A DNA stretch of 25,651 bases from an uncultured Achromobacter sp. (GCA_913775005.1 CAJYKY010000504.1:1-25651), one strand, 5' to 3'; shown: positions 1-7,657, counted from the stretch's first letter. The notes: a model not told the origin generated them from the sequence alone. Program-made: numbers and translations.

Positions 1-443
1 CCAAAAGACTCCGCGCCCTGATGCGGTGGCGCGGCATTCAAAGCCAGAACCAGCTGGCACGCATTTCCGGCGTGCCGCAGTCCTGCATCCATCGCATCCT
101 TACCCGTGCCGACGGCTACTCACCCTCTCGCACCACGCTGCTGCGCCTGGCGAAAGCGCTGGAAACCGGGGTCCCGTGGCTGACAGACGGCGTGGTCAGC
201 GCAACCGACCCGCACGGCGTTCCGCCGGCCGATGTCACGCTGCCGGGGGACAAGCCCGCGTCAGAGCGGGACGCGGCGCAAGAGCCAGAGGCTGCCGCCC
301 CGCCTGACATCGACGGCTATTGCGCGGAAATCTGCGTGCTGCTGCGCCGCCAGCCTGACAGCACCAAGAAAACGGTGTTGTCCATGGTGCGCCTGATGGT
401 CGACAACGGACAACACGCCCGCACTCAATCGCCTGATCACTGA
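1..443 (+). CDS. HTH (XRE/Cro-like) transcriptional regulator, 5'-truncated by window edge
   Basis: The frame is open to the left edge: codons from position 3 read KRLRALM before the first in-window ATG at 21. That matches the usual start of Xre-type repressors, so the true start is probably upstream of the window. A helix-turn-helix is visible just after the ATG (NQLARISGVPQSCIHRIL), followed by a TLLRLAKALE helix typical of the family. The C-terminal part is Ala/Pro/Glu-rich and ends in a short helical tail without a recognisable effector domain. It is probably a small DNA-binding regulator. Its target is unknown. It converges with the DegS-like protease gene, and its TGA at 441-443 falls at the start of a possible hairpin. 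Confidence 0.75.
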   Translation, partial: KRLRALMRWRGIQSQNQLARISGVPQSCIHRILTRADGYSPSRTTLLRLAKALETGVPWLTDGVVSATDPHGVPPADVTLPGDKPASERDAAQEPEAAAPPDIDGYCAEICVLLRRQPDSTKKTVLSMVRLMVDNGQHARTQSPDH

Positions 444-485
444 TGTTGCGATTACGCGGCGGGCGCAATGCCGCACACAACATCA
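441..485. terminator. Bipartite hairpin between convergent genes
   Basis: Outer arms TGATGTTG (441-448) and CAACATCA (478-485) are perfectly complementary. An inner stem GCGGC (456-460) / GCCGC (470-474) sits inside. It lies between two convergent genes, where a shared terminator is expected. There is no T-tract, so intrinsic termination is not assured. Confidence 0.3.
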
Positions 486-511
486 CTGAACGACCTACTG
501 GCCGCGCCGCT

Positions 512-1672
512 TCAACGCGGTTTGCCCGGCCGCGTGCCGATCACCACCGTCACGTCCTGGGGCTTGCCTGCACGCAGGATGCCCAGCGTGGCGCGCTGGC
601 CCGGCGGCAGCTGCGCCACTTCCGACAACAGCTGCGCCGTATCTCCCATGCGCTTGCCATTGACGCTTTGCACGATGTCGCCCACCCGCAGGCCGGCGCG
701 CCCAGCCGGGCCATCGCGCATCACGCCCGCAATGATCGCGCCTTTCGCGTCTTTGCCCAGCCCGAATGCACGCGCCAGCTCGGGCGTGACGTCCTGCGGT
801 TCCACGCCCAGCCAACCACGCTTGACGCCGCCCGTACGCAGGATCTCGTCCATGACCTTGCGAGCAATTTCAATCGGCGTGGCAAAGCCGATGCCCAGCG
901 AACCGCCCGACTGCGAATAGATGGCCGTGTTGATGCCCACCAGATTGCCGTGCGCATCCACCAGCGCACCGCCCGAATTGCCGGGGTTGATGGCCGCGTC
1001 CGTCTGAATGAAATTCTCAAACGTGTTCAGGCCCAGACCATTGCGGCCCAGCGCCGACACAATGCCTTGCGTCGTGGTCTGGCCCACGCCAAACGGGTTG
1101 CCAATCGCCAGCACGACATCGCCCACACGCAGACTGCGGTCATCGGCCAGCGGAGCCGTCGGCAGCGTGCGCAGCGTGGCCAGCTTCAGCACCGCCAGAT
1201 CCGTATCGGGGTCCGCGCCCACCACCTTGGCGGTATCGCGGCGGCCGTCGCTCAAGGCCACTTCAATGGCATCGGCCGCTTGCACCACGTGGTAGTTGGT
1301 CAAGACATGCCCGTCCTGGCTCACGATCACGCCCGACCCCAAACTGGTCGAGGCCTGGCGGCGGCTCACGCCCGGCAACTGGCCAAACAGCTGACGCAGC
1401 ACCGGGTCATCGGGCAAGGGCACCAGCGGCACATTGACGTGCTTAGTCGTGAAAACGTTCACCACCGATGGCGCCGCGCGCGCCACGCCGTCCGCATACG
1501 ACACTGGCGCAGTGCTTGGCGCCGCAGCCAGGCGGCTGGCGGCCGCCACCGCGGGCGGCGCGGCGCTTGGGCCGGCCAGGCGCAGCAGGTCGGGCCGCAG
1601 GGTGGTCACCACGAATAGAATACCCAGGCAGACCGTGACGGCCTGAGCAAAGATCAGCCAATATCGGCGCAT
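512..1672 (-). CDS. DegS/AlgW-like membrane-anchored serine protease (S1C, one PDZ)
   Basis: This is a 386-residue HtrA-family protease. Residues 5-25 form a hydrophobic signal anchor, then comes a Pro/Ala linker and a trypsin-like domain with the triad visible: His128 (TNYHVV), Asp158 (DTDLAVLKL) and Ser233 (NPGNSGGAL). A single PDZ domain spans about 285-380 (GWLGVEP, GPAGRAGLRVGDIV). One PDZ plus an uncleaved anchor fits the DegS/AlgW type, which in other proteobacteria senses misfolded outer-membrane proteins and starts regulated proteolysis of an anti-sigma factor. That role here is inference. The ATG at 1672 was chosen because the hydrophobic anchor follows directly. The reading frame continues upstream to 2422, but that part is antisense to the next gene and is not protein-like. 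No clear ribosome binding site is seen. Confidence 0.92.
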   Translation of the reverse strand: MRRYWLIFAQAVTVCLGILFVVTTLRPDLLRLAGPSAAPPAVAAASRLAAAPSTAPVSYADGVARAAPSVVNVFTTKHVNVPLVPLPDDPVLRQLFGQLPGVSRRQASTSLGSGVIVSQDGHVLTNYHVVQAADAIEVALSDGRRDTAKVVGADPDTDLAVLKLATLRTLPTAPLADDRSLRVGDVVLAIGNPFGVGQTTTQGIVSALGRNGLGLNTFENFIQTDAAINPGNSGGALVDAHGNLVGINTAIYSQSGGSLGIGFATPIEIARKVMDEILRTGGVKRGWLGVEPQDVTPELARAFGLGKDAKGAIIAGVMRDGPAGRAGLRVGDIVQSVNGKRMGDTAQLLSEVAQLPPGQRATLGILRAGKPQDVTVVIGTRPGKPR

Positions 1673-1690
1673 GATTCTGATAGGACAAAC

Positions 1691-2467
1691 ATGAAAAAAG
1701 TGGACTCCCACGTGCTGGCCAGCTGGCTGGACGACACCCTGCAAGCGGCCCGCTTCAAGGACTACTGCCCCAATGGCTTGCAGGTGGAAGGCCGATCGGA
1801 AGTCGGACACATTATCACTGGAGTGACCGCCAGCGAAGCGTTGCTGCGTGTGGCCGTCGAACGCGGCGCCGACGCGGTGCTGGTGCATCACGGCTGGATG
1901 TGGCGCAACGAAGACCGCCGCGTCATCGGCACGCGCCGCACACGCATGGCGCTGGCGCTGAAAAACGACCTGAATCTCTATGCGTACCACCTGCCGCTGG
2001 ACGCGCACCCCACGCTGGGCAATAACGCGCAACTGGCACGCGTGCTGGGCCTTGCGCCCGCGCGCCGCGAAGACGGCTCCCCGCAAACCTGTGGTCAGGA
2101 CAATCTGGTCTGGCTGGGCGAGGCCACTGGCGTGCGCACGCTCGGCGAGCTGGGCGCGCGCGTGGCCGAGCGCCTGGGCCGGCAGCCGCTTGTGGTGGGC
2201 GACCCCGACCAGCCGCTTGCCCGCGTGGCGTGGTGCACGGGCGGCGCGCAAGGCATGCTGGCCGACGCCGTTGACGCGGGCGTCAGCGCCTACATCACCG
2301 GCGAGGTATCGGAGTCCACCGTGCATCTGGCGCGCGAAACCGGCGTGGGCTTCATCGCCGCCGGCCACCACGCAACGGAACGCTACGGCGCACAAGCGCT
2401 GGGGCAGGCGGTGGCCGAGCACTTCGGCATCAAGGTCGAATTTGTCGACCTCGACAACCCCGCCTAA
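1691..2467 (+). CDS. NIF3/YbgI-family dinuclear metal-centre protein
   Basis: This 258-residue protein has the family's metal-binding motifs: His66-His67 in VLVHHGW, His100/Asp104/His106 in HLPLDAHPTLGNN, and His226-His227 with Glu230 in AAGHHATERYG. YbgI-type proteins form hexameric toroids with two metal ions per subunit. Their cellular substrate is still debated (GTP cyclohydrolase I type 2-like or hydrolase roles have been proposed). The length is normal for the family. AGGA at 1682-1685 lies five bases before the ATG. It is divergent from the protease gene with only 18 bases between start codons and convergent with mscL. Confidence 0.93.
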   Translation: MKKVDSHVLASWLDDTLQAARFKDYCPNGLQVEGRSEVGHIITGVTASEALLRVAVERGADAVLVHHGWMWRNEDRRVIGTRRTRMALALKNDLNLYAYHLPLDAHPTLGNNAQLARVLGLAPARREDGSPQTCGQDNLVWLGEATGVRTLGELGARVAERLGRQPLVVGDPDQPLARVAWCTGGAQGMLADAVDAGVSAYITGEVSESTVHLARETGVGFIAAGHHATERYGAQALGQAVAEHFGIKVEFVDLDNPA

Positions 2468-2523
2468 ATCCGCCGCACGCCCTACATAAATGCGGGCTGG
2501 GCTGAAGAAGCAGCAGAATACAA

Positions 2524-2548
2524 AAGCGCCCGAAAGGGCGCTTGTTTT
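2524..2548. terminator. Bidirectional intrinsic terminator
   Basis: A perfect 8-bp stem, AAGCGCCC (2524-2531) / GGGCGCTT (2536-2543), closes a GAAA loop. It is followed by GTTTT on the plus strand and has AAAA before it, giving a T-run on the minus strand. It ends the NIF3-family gene and probably mscL from the other side. Confidence 0.85.
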
Positions 2549-2993
2549 ACGGCCGTTTGAGCAGGTCGCGGATTTCGCGCAGCAGCGCCACGTCTTCGGG
2601 CGTTGCGGCCGGCGCCTTCACTTCCTCGGGCTTGTTGCGAGCCTTGTAGATCGCCTTCACCATCCAGAAGATCACAAACGCCAACAACACGAAGTTGATG
2701 ATGATGGTGACAAAGTTACCCCACGCGAACACGTTGGCGCCCGCCTTGGTGAGGTCGGCATACGTCATCGGGCCGTTGTAGCCGGCAGGCATCGACAGCA
2801 CCAAGAATTTGTTCGAAAAATCGACCGAACCACCCAGGATGAAGTTGACCAAGGGCATGACGATGTCTCTGACTAGCGAATCGACAATCCTGCCGAATGC
2901 CGCACCAATAATGACACCTACCGCCAAGTCAACCGCATTGCCTTTAACAGCGAAATCTCGGAATTCTTTGACGAAACCAGTTGCTTTGCTCAT
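2547..2993 (-). CDS. mscL: Large-conductance mechanosensitive channel MscL
   Basis: This 148-residue protein matches MscL along its length. An N-terminal amphipathic helix (KEFRDFAVKGN) is followed by TM1 at about 16-46 (NAVDLAVGVIIGAAFGRIV). A periplasmic loop leads to TM2 at about 88-114 (NFVTIIINFVLLAFVIFW), and the C-terminal cytoplasmic helix ends in LLREIRDLLK. The pentameric channel opens under membrane tension during osmotic downshock and releases solutes. A GGGAG ribosome binding site lies eight bases before the ATG. The gene is divergent from petA and shares the 140-base intergenic region with it. Confidence 0.97.
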   Translation of the reverse strand: MSKATGFVKEFRDFAVKGNAVDLAVGVIIGAAFGRIVDSLVRDIVMPLVNFILGGSVDFSNKFLVLSMPAGYNGPMTYADLTKAGANVFAWGNFVTIIINFVLLAFVIFWMVKAIYKARNKPEEVKAPAATPEDVALLREIRDLLKRP

Positions 2994-3035
2994 AAAAGCA
3001 CTCCCATCGTGATACGCCCGTGAGTGGGCTGGCGC

Positions 3036-3041
3036 TATAAT
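3036..3041 (+). promoter_or_regulatory. Perfect -10 box (TATAAT) upstream of petA
   Basis: TATAAT lies in the mscL-petA intergenic region about 93 bases before the petA ATG. No convincing -35 hexamer stands 16-18 bases upstream. The overlapping minus-strand read is TATTAT, which could serve mscL. Confidence 0.45.
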
Positions 3042-3133
3042 ACGCGGTTGCTATGTTGTTACAAATTCCCGCGAACCCGATGCCGCAGAAGTGATGCTAC
3101 TCGTAGAGCGGGCGCATCAACAAGGATAGGAAG

Positions 3134-3775
3134 ATGAGTCAGGATACGCTGGTGCACGATGATGACGGTGCGGTTGATCCCAACCTGCCACCCGATCCTT
3201 CGCGACGTTTCTGGGTTACCACCGCCTGTGCTGTGGGTGGCGTAGCAGGAGTCGCAACGGCATTGCCGCTTGTGAGTACATTTTCTCCCTCTGAAAAGGC
3301 CCGCGCGGCTGGGGCCCCTGTCGAAGTGGATATCGGCGATATACCCGTCGGCACCATGAAAACAGTGGAATGGCGTGGCAAGCCGGTGTGGATCATTCAT
3401 CGATCCCCCGAACAACTCGCCGCCTTGAAAACGCTGGACCCTTTACTGGCCGACCCTGAATCCAAGCGGCCTGGCTTCACTCCCAAATACGCAGAAAACG
3501 AAGCTCGCTCTCGCAAGCCTGAAATCTTCGTCTGCGTCGGCATCTGTACTCATCTGGGCTGCTCGCCCACGTCGCACTTCGAGACAGGTGGCGGTGGCGG
3601 CATGGGCGCCAACTGGCAAGGCGGATTTCTCTGTCCGTGCCACGGCTCAACGTTCGACCTGGCTGGCCGGGTCTACAAGAACAAGCCCGCTCCCGATAAT
3701 CTCGAAGTACCGCCCTACCAGTATCTGAGCGACACCCGCATCATTGTGGGCGTCGATGAAGACAACAAGGCCTGA
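3134..3775 (+). CDS. petA: Ubiquinol-cytochrome c reductase Rieske iron-sulfur subunit
   Basis: This 213-residue Rieske subunit belongs to the cytochrome bc1 complex and takes the first electron from ubiquinol at the Qo site. The N-terminus carries a twin-arginine-like motif (SRRFWVTT, Arg24-Arg25) followed by one membrane helix (about 28-50), as expected for Tat-dependent membrane insertion. The 2Fe-2S motifs are intact: CTHLGC at 138-143 and CPCHGS at 167-172. By family knowledge the ligands are Cys138, His140, Cys167 and His170, with a Cys143-Cys169 disulfide. AAGGATAGGAAG before the ATG provides the ribosome binding site. It is the first gene of petABC. Confidence 0.97.
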   Translation: MSQDTLVHDDDGAVDPNLPPDPSRRFWVTTACAVGGVAGVATALPLVSTFSPSEKARAAGAPVEVDIGDIPVGTMKTVEWRGKPVWIIHRSPEQLAALKTLDPLLADPESKRPGFTPKYAENEARSRKPEIFVCVGICTHLGCSPTSHFETGGGGGMGANWQGGFLCPCHGSTFDLAGRVYKNKPAPDNLEVPPYQYLSDTRIIVGVDEDNKA

Positions 3776-3848
3776 CGCTCGCGTCGCGCTTTTTTCCCGA
3801 TTACGTAAGTAAAACAATACGCACACGTATTAGAGAAGGAGCCGTTAC

Positions 3849-5237
3849 ATGGCTGGCGAGAAAACCGTCGAGACGACAGGCCTGCTGGGCTGGTTGGACC
3901 GGCGCTTTCCGGTGACCTCCACCTGGAAAGCCCATTTGTCCGAGTACTACGCACCGAAGAATTTCAACTTCTGGTACTTCTTTGGCTCTCTGGCCTTATT
4001 GGTCCTGGTGCTCCAGATCGTGACCGGCATTTTCCTGGTCATGCATTACAAGCCGGACGCCGAACGCGCGTTCCAATCGGTCGAATACATCATGCGCGAA
4101 GTCCCGTGGGGCTGGCTCGTGCGCTACATGCATTCCACCGGCGCGTCGATGTTCTTCGTCGTCGTGTACCTGCACATGCTGCGTGGGCTGCTTTACGGTT
4201 CGTACCGCAAGCCGCGTGAATTGGTGTGGATTTTCGGTGTCGCGATTTTCCTCTGTCTGATGGCCGAAGCGTTCTTCGGCTACCTGCTCCCGTGGGGCCA
4301 GATGTCGTACTGGGGCGCTCAGGTGATCGTGAACCTGTTCGCAGCCATTCCGTTCATCGGTCCGGAACTGTCGATCTGGATTCGCGGCGACTACGTCGTG
4401 TCCGACGCCACGCTGAACCGCTTCTTCGCCTTCCACGTCATCGCGATTCCGCTGGTGCTGGTCGGTCTGGTGGCGGCGCACTTGGTGGCGCTGCACGAAG
4501 TCGGCTCGAACAACCCGGACGGCATCGAGATCAAGCAGGGTCCGAAAGACAAGTACGGCCGGCCTAAAGATGGCATTCCGTTCCACCCGTTCTATTCGGT
4601 GCATGACTTGATGGGCGTGGCGGGCTTCTTGCTCGTGTTTGCGTTCATCGTATTCTTCGCCCCCGAGATGGGCGGCTACTTCCTCGAGTTCAACAACTTC
4701 ATTCCTGCTGACTCGTTGAAGACGCCTCCGCACATCGCGCCGGTCTGGTACTTCACGCCGTTCTACTCCATGCTGCGCGCCACCACCGACGAATTCACGT
4801 GGGTGCTGGCAGGCGCGTCCGTGCTGGGCGCCATCGCGTTGCTCGTCAAGAGCAACCTGAAGGGCGTCATGCGCATCGCCATCCCCGGCATCCTGATCGT
4901 CGTGGCCGTGCTGCTGCGCGTGATCGACGCCAAGTTCTGGGGTGTGGTGGCCATGGGTGGCACGGTGGTCATCCTGTTCTTCCTGCCCTGGCTGGACCAT
5001 TCCCCGGTCAAGTCGATCCGCTACCGGCCCACGTGGCACAAGTGGATCTACGGCATCTTCATGGTCAACTTCCTGGTGCTCGGCTACATCGGTACGCAGC
5101 CGCCCAGTCCGCCGTTGAACATCACGTCGCAAATCGGCACGCTGCTGTACCTGGCATTCTTCTTTTTGATGCCGGTCTGGAGCCGCCTTGGCACTTTCAA
5201 GCAAGTGCCCGAGCGCGTGACGTTCCACGCCCACTGA
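3849..5237 (+). CDS. petB: Cytochrome b subunit of the bc1 complex
   Basis: This 462-residue polytopic membrane protein carries both hemes of the quinol oxidase core. Likely heme ligands are His95 and His109 (YMHSTGAS, YLHMLRG) and His196 and His211 (FAFHVIAI, VAAHLVALH), so the first pair is 14 apart and the second 15. The Qo motif reads PVWY (in HIAPVWYFTPFY) instead of the textbook PEWY. I recall this variant from beta- and gammaproteobacteria. The C-terminal helices are present, so this is the full-length form and not a b6/subunit IV split. GAAGGAG stands seven bases before the ATG. It lies 73 bases after petA and 24 before petC. Confidence 0.97.
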   Translation: MAGEKTVETTGLLGWLDRRFPVTSTWKAHLSEYYAPKNFNFWYFFGSLALLVLVLQIVTGIFLVMHYKPDAERAFQSVEYIMREVPWGWLVRYMHSTGASMFFVVVYLHMLRGLLYGSYRKPRELVWIFGVAIFLCLMAEAFFGYLLPWGQMSYWGAQVIVNLFAAIPFIGPELSIWIRGDYVVSDATLNRFFAFHVIAIPLVLVGLVAAHLVALHEVGSNNPDGIEIKQGPKDKYGRPKDGIPFHPFYSVHDLMGVAGFLLVFAFIVFFAPEMGGYFLEFNNFIPADSLKTPPHIAPVWYFTPFYSMLRATTDEFTWVLAGASVLGAIALLVKSNLKGVMRIAIPGILIVVAVLLRVIDAKFWGVVAMGGTVVILFFLPWLDHSPVKSIRYRPTWHKWIYGIFMVNFLVLGYIGTQPPSPPLNITSQIGTLLYLAFFFLMPVWSRLGTFKQVPERVTFHAH

Positions 5238-5261
5238 GCCCCACCAGATAACGGACTAACC

Positions 5262-6125
5262 ATGATCAAGAAGCTGATTGGTGCCGTGGCCTTGATGCTC
5301 ACGTGTACTACCGCCGCATTCGCCGCCGAGGGCGGGTTCCCGCTGGACAAGGCGCCGTACCGCGTCAACGACATGGCGTCGCTGCAAAACGGCGCCAAGC
5401 TGTTCGTCAACTACTGCCTGAACTGTCATAGCGCGTCGTCGATGCGCTACAACAAGCTCAAGGACATTGGCCTGACCGACCAGCAAATCAAGGAAAGCCT
5501 GCTGTTCACCGGCGAAAAGGTGGGCGACATGATGACCATCGCCATGTCACCCAAGGACGCCAAGAAGTGGTTTGGCACGACGCCCCCGGACTTGTCCGTG
5601 ATCGCCCGTGCCAAATCGGTCAACGCCGGCCCGTCCGGCGCTGACTACATCTACACCTACCTGCGCACCTTCTACCGCGACACGTCACGGGCCACTGGCT
5701 GGAACAACCTGGTTTTCCCGGCCGTGGGCATGCCGCACGCGCTCTGGGAAATGCAGGGTCCGCGCGAGCTGACGACCATCGCCATGCACGAAGTGGAAGC
5801 CAAGGATGCCAAGGAAGGCGCACCCAAAACCTGGGAACGCGTCACGACGGTGTACGATGCTCAAGGTTTTTCCACGGTCAAGGCCGAACCGGTAGCTGAT
5901 TACCGCGGCCATGCCACCTTTGATGCCAAATTTAAGGCCGCCAACCCGGCCCAAGTCGCAACATACGACAACGACGTCGCAGACCTGACCGCATTCATGT
6001 CCTGGATGGCCGAGCCCGTCCAGACCTTGCGCGTCCGTATCGGCGTTGGCGTCATGTTGTTCCTGCTGCTGTTCTTCCTGGTTACGTGGCGCTTGAACGC
6101 TTCGTACTGGAAACACGTGCGCTAA
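5262..6125 (+). CDS. petC: Cytochrome c1
   Basis: This 287-residue subunit has a Sec signal peptide (MIKKLIGAV to AAFA, about 1-21) and a single heme c site CLNCH at 52-56. A GMPH motif near 156-159 probably supplies the axial methionine (Met157). The C-terminal anchor spans about 258-280 (VGVMLFLLLFFLVTW) and is followed by a basic cytoplasmic end. It passes electrons from the Rieske centre to a soluble or membrane cytochrome c. It is the last gene of petABC. Three hairpins, the last a good terminator, follow its stop codon. Confidence 0.97.
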   Translation: MIKKLIGAVALMLTCTTAAFAAEGGFPLDKAPYRVNDMASLQNGAKLFVNYCLNCHSASSMRYNKLKDIGLTDQQIKESLLFTGEKVGDMMTIAMSPKDAKKWFGTTPPDLSVIARAKSVNAGPSGADYIYTYLRTFYRDTSRATGWNNLVFPAVGMPHALWEMQGPRELTTIAMHEVEAKDAKEGAPKTWERVTTVYDAQGFSTVKAEPVADYRGHATFDAKFKAANPAQVATYDNDVADLTAFMSWMAEPVQTLRVRIGVGVMLFLLLFFLVTWRLNASYWKHVR

Positions 6126-6153
6126 CCGCAACGCCCCGCCAGGCATGCACGCT

Positions 6154-6174
6154 GTCCCCTTATTAAAAGGGGAC
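6154..6174. other. Hairpin 1 downstream of petC
   Basis: GTCCCCTT (6154-6161) and AAGGGGAC (6167-6174) form an 8-bp stem with a five-base loop. There is no T-tract. The right arm contains the AGGGGACGGC motif seen in two other intergenic regions. Confidence 0.5.
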
Positions 6175-6183
6175 GGCAACTGA

Positions 6184-6205
6184 GGATAGGGCAGTACGCC
6201 TATCC
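6184..6205. other. Hairpin 2 downstream of petC
   Basis: GGATAGG (6184-6190) pairs with CCTATCC (6199-6205) across an eight-base loop. It sits between hairpin 1 and the terminator. Its function is unknown; RNA stabilisation or protein binding are possible. Confidence 0.4.
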
Positions 6206-6219
6206 CGTCTGGCAATCGG

Positions 6220-6260
6220 GGCCAGCGCCTGCTAGATTTAGGCGCTGGCCTTTCGTTTTT
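6220..6260 (+). terminator. Intrinsic terminator of petABC
   Basis: A perfect 10-bp stem, GGCCAGCGCC (6220-6229) / GGCGCTGGCC (6241-6250), is followed by TTTCGTTTTT. It lies just before the sspA ribosome binding site, so sspA needs either its own promoter or read-through. Confidence 0.85.
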
Positions 6261-6278
6261 AAATAAAGGACTTACACC

Positions 6279-6890
6279 ATGATGGTGCTCTATTCCGGAA
6301 CCACGTGTCCGTTTTCGCAACGCTGCCGCTTCGTGTTGTTCGAAAAGGGTATGGACTTCGAGATCCGCGACATCGACCTGTACAACAAGCCCGAAGACAT
6401 CGCGGTGATGAACCCGTACGGTCAAGTGCCCATTCTGGTCGAGCGCGACCTGGTTCTGTACGAGTCGAACATCATCAACGAGTACATCGACGAGCGCTTC
6501 CCGCATCCGCAGCTGATGCCGGCTGACCCCGTCATGCGCGCCCGCACCCGCCTGTTCCTGTACAACTTCGAGAAAGAACTGTTCGTTCACGTCTCGACGC
6601 TGGAAGACCGCAGCGCCAAGCCCGACGAGAAGAAACTGGCCAACGCGCGCCAGAACATTCGCGACCGCCTGGCTCAGCTGGCTCCCATGCTGCTGAAGAA
6701 CAAGTACATGCTGGGTGAAGAATTCTCGATGCTGGACGTGGCCGTTGCTCCGCTGCTGTGGCGCCTGGATCACTACGGCATCGAACTGCCCAAGAACGCG
6801 GCTCCGCTGCAAAAGTACGCCGAACGCATCTTCTCGCGTCCGGCCTACATCGAAGCGCTGACGCCTTCGGAAAAAGTGATGCGTCGTTAA
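6279..6890 (+). CDS. sspA: Stringent starvation protein A (GST-fold RNA polymerase-binding protein)
   Basis: This 203-residue protein has the glutathione S-transferase fold of SspA. The N-terminal thioredoxin-like part reads LYSGTTCPFSQRCRFVL and contains VPILVERDLVLYESNIINEYID. The C-terminal part is helical (YMLGEEFSMLDVAVAPLLWRL). SspA binds RNA polymerase and affects stationary-phase and virulence gene expression in other proteobacteria; it is not thought to be an active transferase. Two ATGs are adjacent (6279 and 6282). AAAGGA at 6265-6270 is eight bases from the first, which is preferred. It stands directly upstream of sspB, the conserved arrangement. Confidence 0.95.
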   Translation: MMVLYSGTTCPFSQRCRFVLFEKGMDFEIRDIDLYNKPEDIAVMNPYGQVPILVERDLVLYESNIINEYIDERFPHPQLMPADPVMRARTRLFLYNFEKELFVHVSTLEDRSAKPDEKKLANARQNIRDRLAQLAPMLLKNKYMLGEEFSMLDVAVAPLLWRLDHYGIELPKNAAPLQKYAERIFSRPAYIEALTPSEKVMRR

Positions 6891-6903
6891 GGCTGGTTGC
6901 GTG

Positions 6904-7356
6904 ATGGGTGAAACTTCGACCAAACCGTATCTGATCCGCGCCCTGCACGAATGGTGCACCGATAACGGCTACACGCCGTACATCACCGTGCAGGTCGACG
7001 AGCACACCATGGTGCCCGTCGCGCATGTTCGTGATGGTCAGATCACACTGAACGTGGGCACGCTGGCTACCAACCGTCTGACGCTGGGCAACGAATTCAT
7101 CGAATTCCAGGCCCGCTTCAGCGGCGTGACCGAAAATGTCTACGTTCCCGTCGGCGCGGTCAGCGCCATCTACGCGCGTGAAACCGGCGCGGGCATGGGC
7201 TTTGAAGTGCAGCCCTACGAACCGCCGGAAGCGGGCGCCCAAGGCGCGGCAGACACCACCGCCGCCCCCGAAGGCTCTGACGCCGATGCCGCCCCTGGCG
7301 ACACCGGTGGCGACGACGACGAACCCAAGCGTCCGCGCCTGACCATCGTTAAGTAG
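6904..7356 (+). CDS. sspB: ClpXP protease specificity-enhancing factor SspB
   Basis: This is a 150-residue protein. The folded N-terminal domain (TKPYLIRALHEWCTDNGYTPYI, written here in parts: start TKPYLIRALHEW, then TDNGYTPYI) holds the ssrA-tag-binding groove. A long acidic, Ala/Pro-rich linker follows from about 105. The extreme C-terminus RPRLTIVK matches the ClpX-binding tail of SspB. The protein tethers ssrA-tagged substrates to ClpXP. A GTG at 6901 lies in frame one codon before the ATG; AAGG at 6889-6892 is better spaced for the GTG, so the start may be 6901. The gene is 13 bases after sspA and probably co-transcribed with it. Confidence 0.94.
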   Translation: MGETSTKPYLIRALHEWCTDNGYTPYITVQVDEHTMVPVAHVRDGQITLNVGTLATNRLTLGNEFIEFQARFSGVTENVYVPVGAVSAIYARETGAGMGFEVQPYEPPEAGAQGAADTTAAPEGSDADAAPGDTGGDDDEPKRPRLTIVK

Positions 7357-7373
7357 CATCCGCGATCCGCAAC

Positions 7374-7413
7374 AAGGGGACGGCGTGCATGGCACGGCGT
7401 CCCCTTATTTTTT
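7374..7413 (+). terminator. Intrinsic terminator after sspB
   Basis: The outer stem AAGGGGAC (7374-7381) / GTCCCCTT (7399-7406) is extended by GGCGTG / CACGGC with one mismatch. It is followed by ATTTTTTG. It terminates sspAB. Confidence 0.85.
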
Positions 7414-7476
7414 GCAGCGGGTCTTAGGGCTGATATCGCCGACGCGCCGACACGCGCGGCCGTCGCGATTTTTCAT

Positions 7477-7482
7477 TACAAT
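7477..7482 (+). promoter_or_regulatory. Possible -10 box for tRNA-Thr
   Basis: TACAAT is followed by a GC-rich stretch (GTCCCCGCGC), resembling the discriminator of stable-RNA promoters, about 30 bases before the tRNA. No good -35 hexamer is visible. Confidence 0.35.
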
Positions 7483-7512
7483 GCAGTCCCCGCGCATGCT
7501 CCGACATGCCAC

Positions 7513-7588
7513 GCCGGTGTAGCTCAGTTGGTAGAGCAGCTCACTTGTAATGAGAAGGTCGAGGGTTCGATTCCTTTCACCGGCACCA
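7513..7588 (+). tRNA. tRNA-Thr (anticodon TGT)
   Basis: A 76-base cloverleaf including encoded CCA. The acceptor stem is GCCGGTG / CACCGGC (7513-7519 / 7578-7584) with discriminator A. The D-arm is AGCTCAGTTGGTAGAGC. The anticodon stem-loop CTCAC-TTGTAAT-GAGAA gives anticodon TGT, and the T-arm is GAGGGTTCGATTCCTTT. All conserved elements are intact. Confidence 0.97.
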
Positions 7589-7657
7589 ATTCTTCGCTTG
7601 ATGCAATCACCGCAACCTTTCGGATGCGATGACCTGATTCAGCTACACACCGCCGCG

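Noticed and set aside
443..1618. 391-codon plus-strand frame opposite the DegS-like protease
   Set aside because: The minus strand carries an intact catalytic triad and PDZ domain; the plus product is Arg/His/Gln-rich without motifs.
1673..2422. 250-codon N-terminal extension of the protease frame
   Set aside because: It is antisense to the NIF3-family gene and has no recognisable domain; the hydrophobic anchor starts at the ATG at 1672.
3776..3802. Possible terminator between petA and petB (short stem then T6)
   Set aside because: The best stem, GACG/CGTC, is only four base pairs, and petABC is expected to be one transcript.
3996..5234. 412-codon minus-strand frame over petB
   Set aside because: Its composition (His, Arg, Asp, Gln rich, no hydrophobic core) is that of an antisense read of a membrane protein gene.
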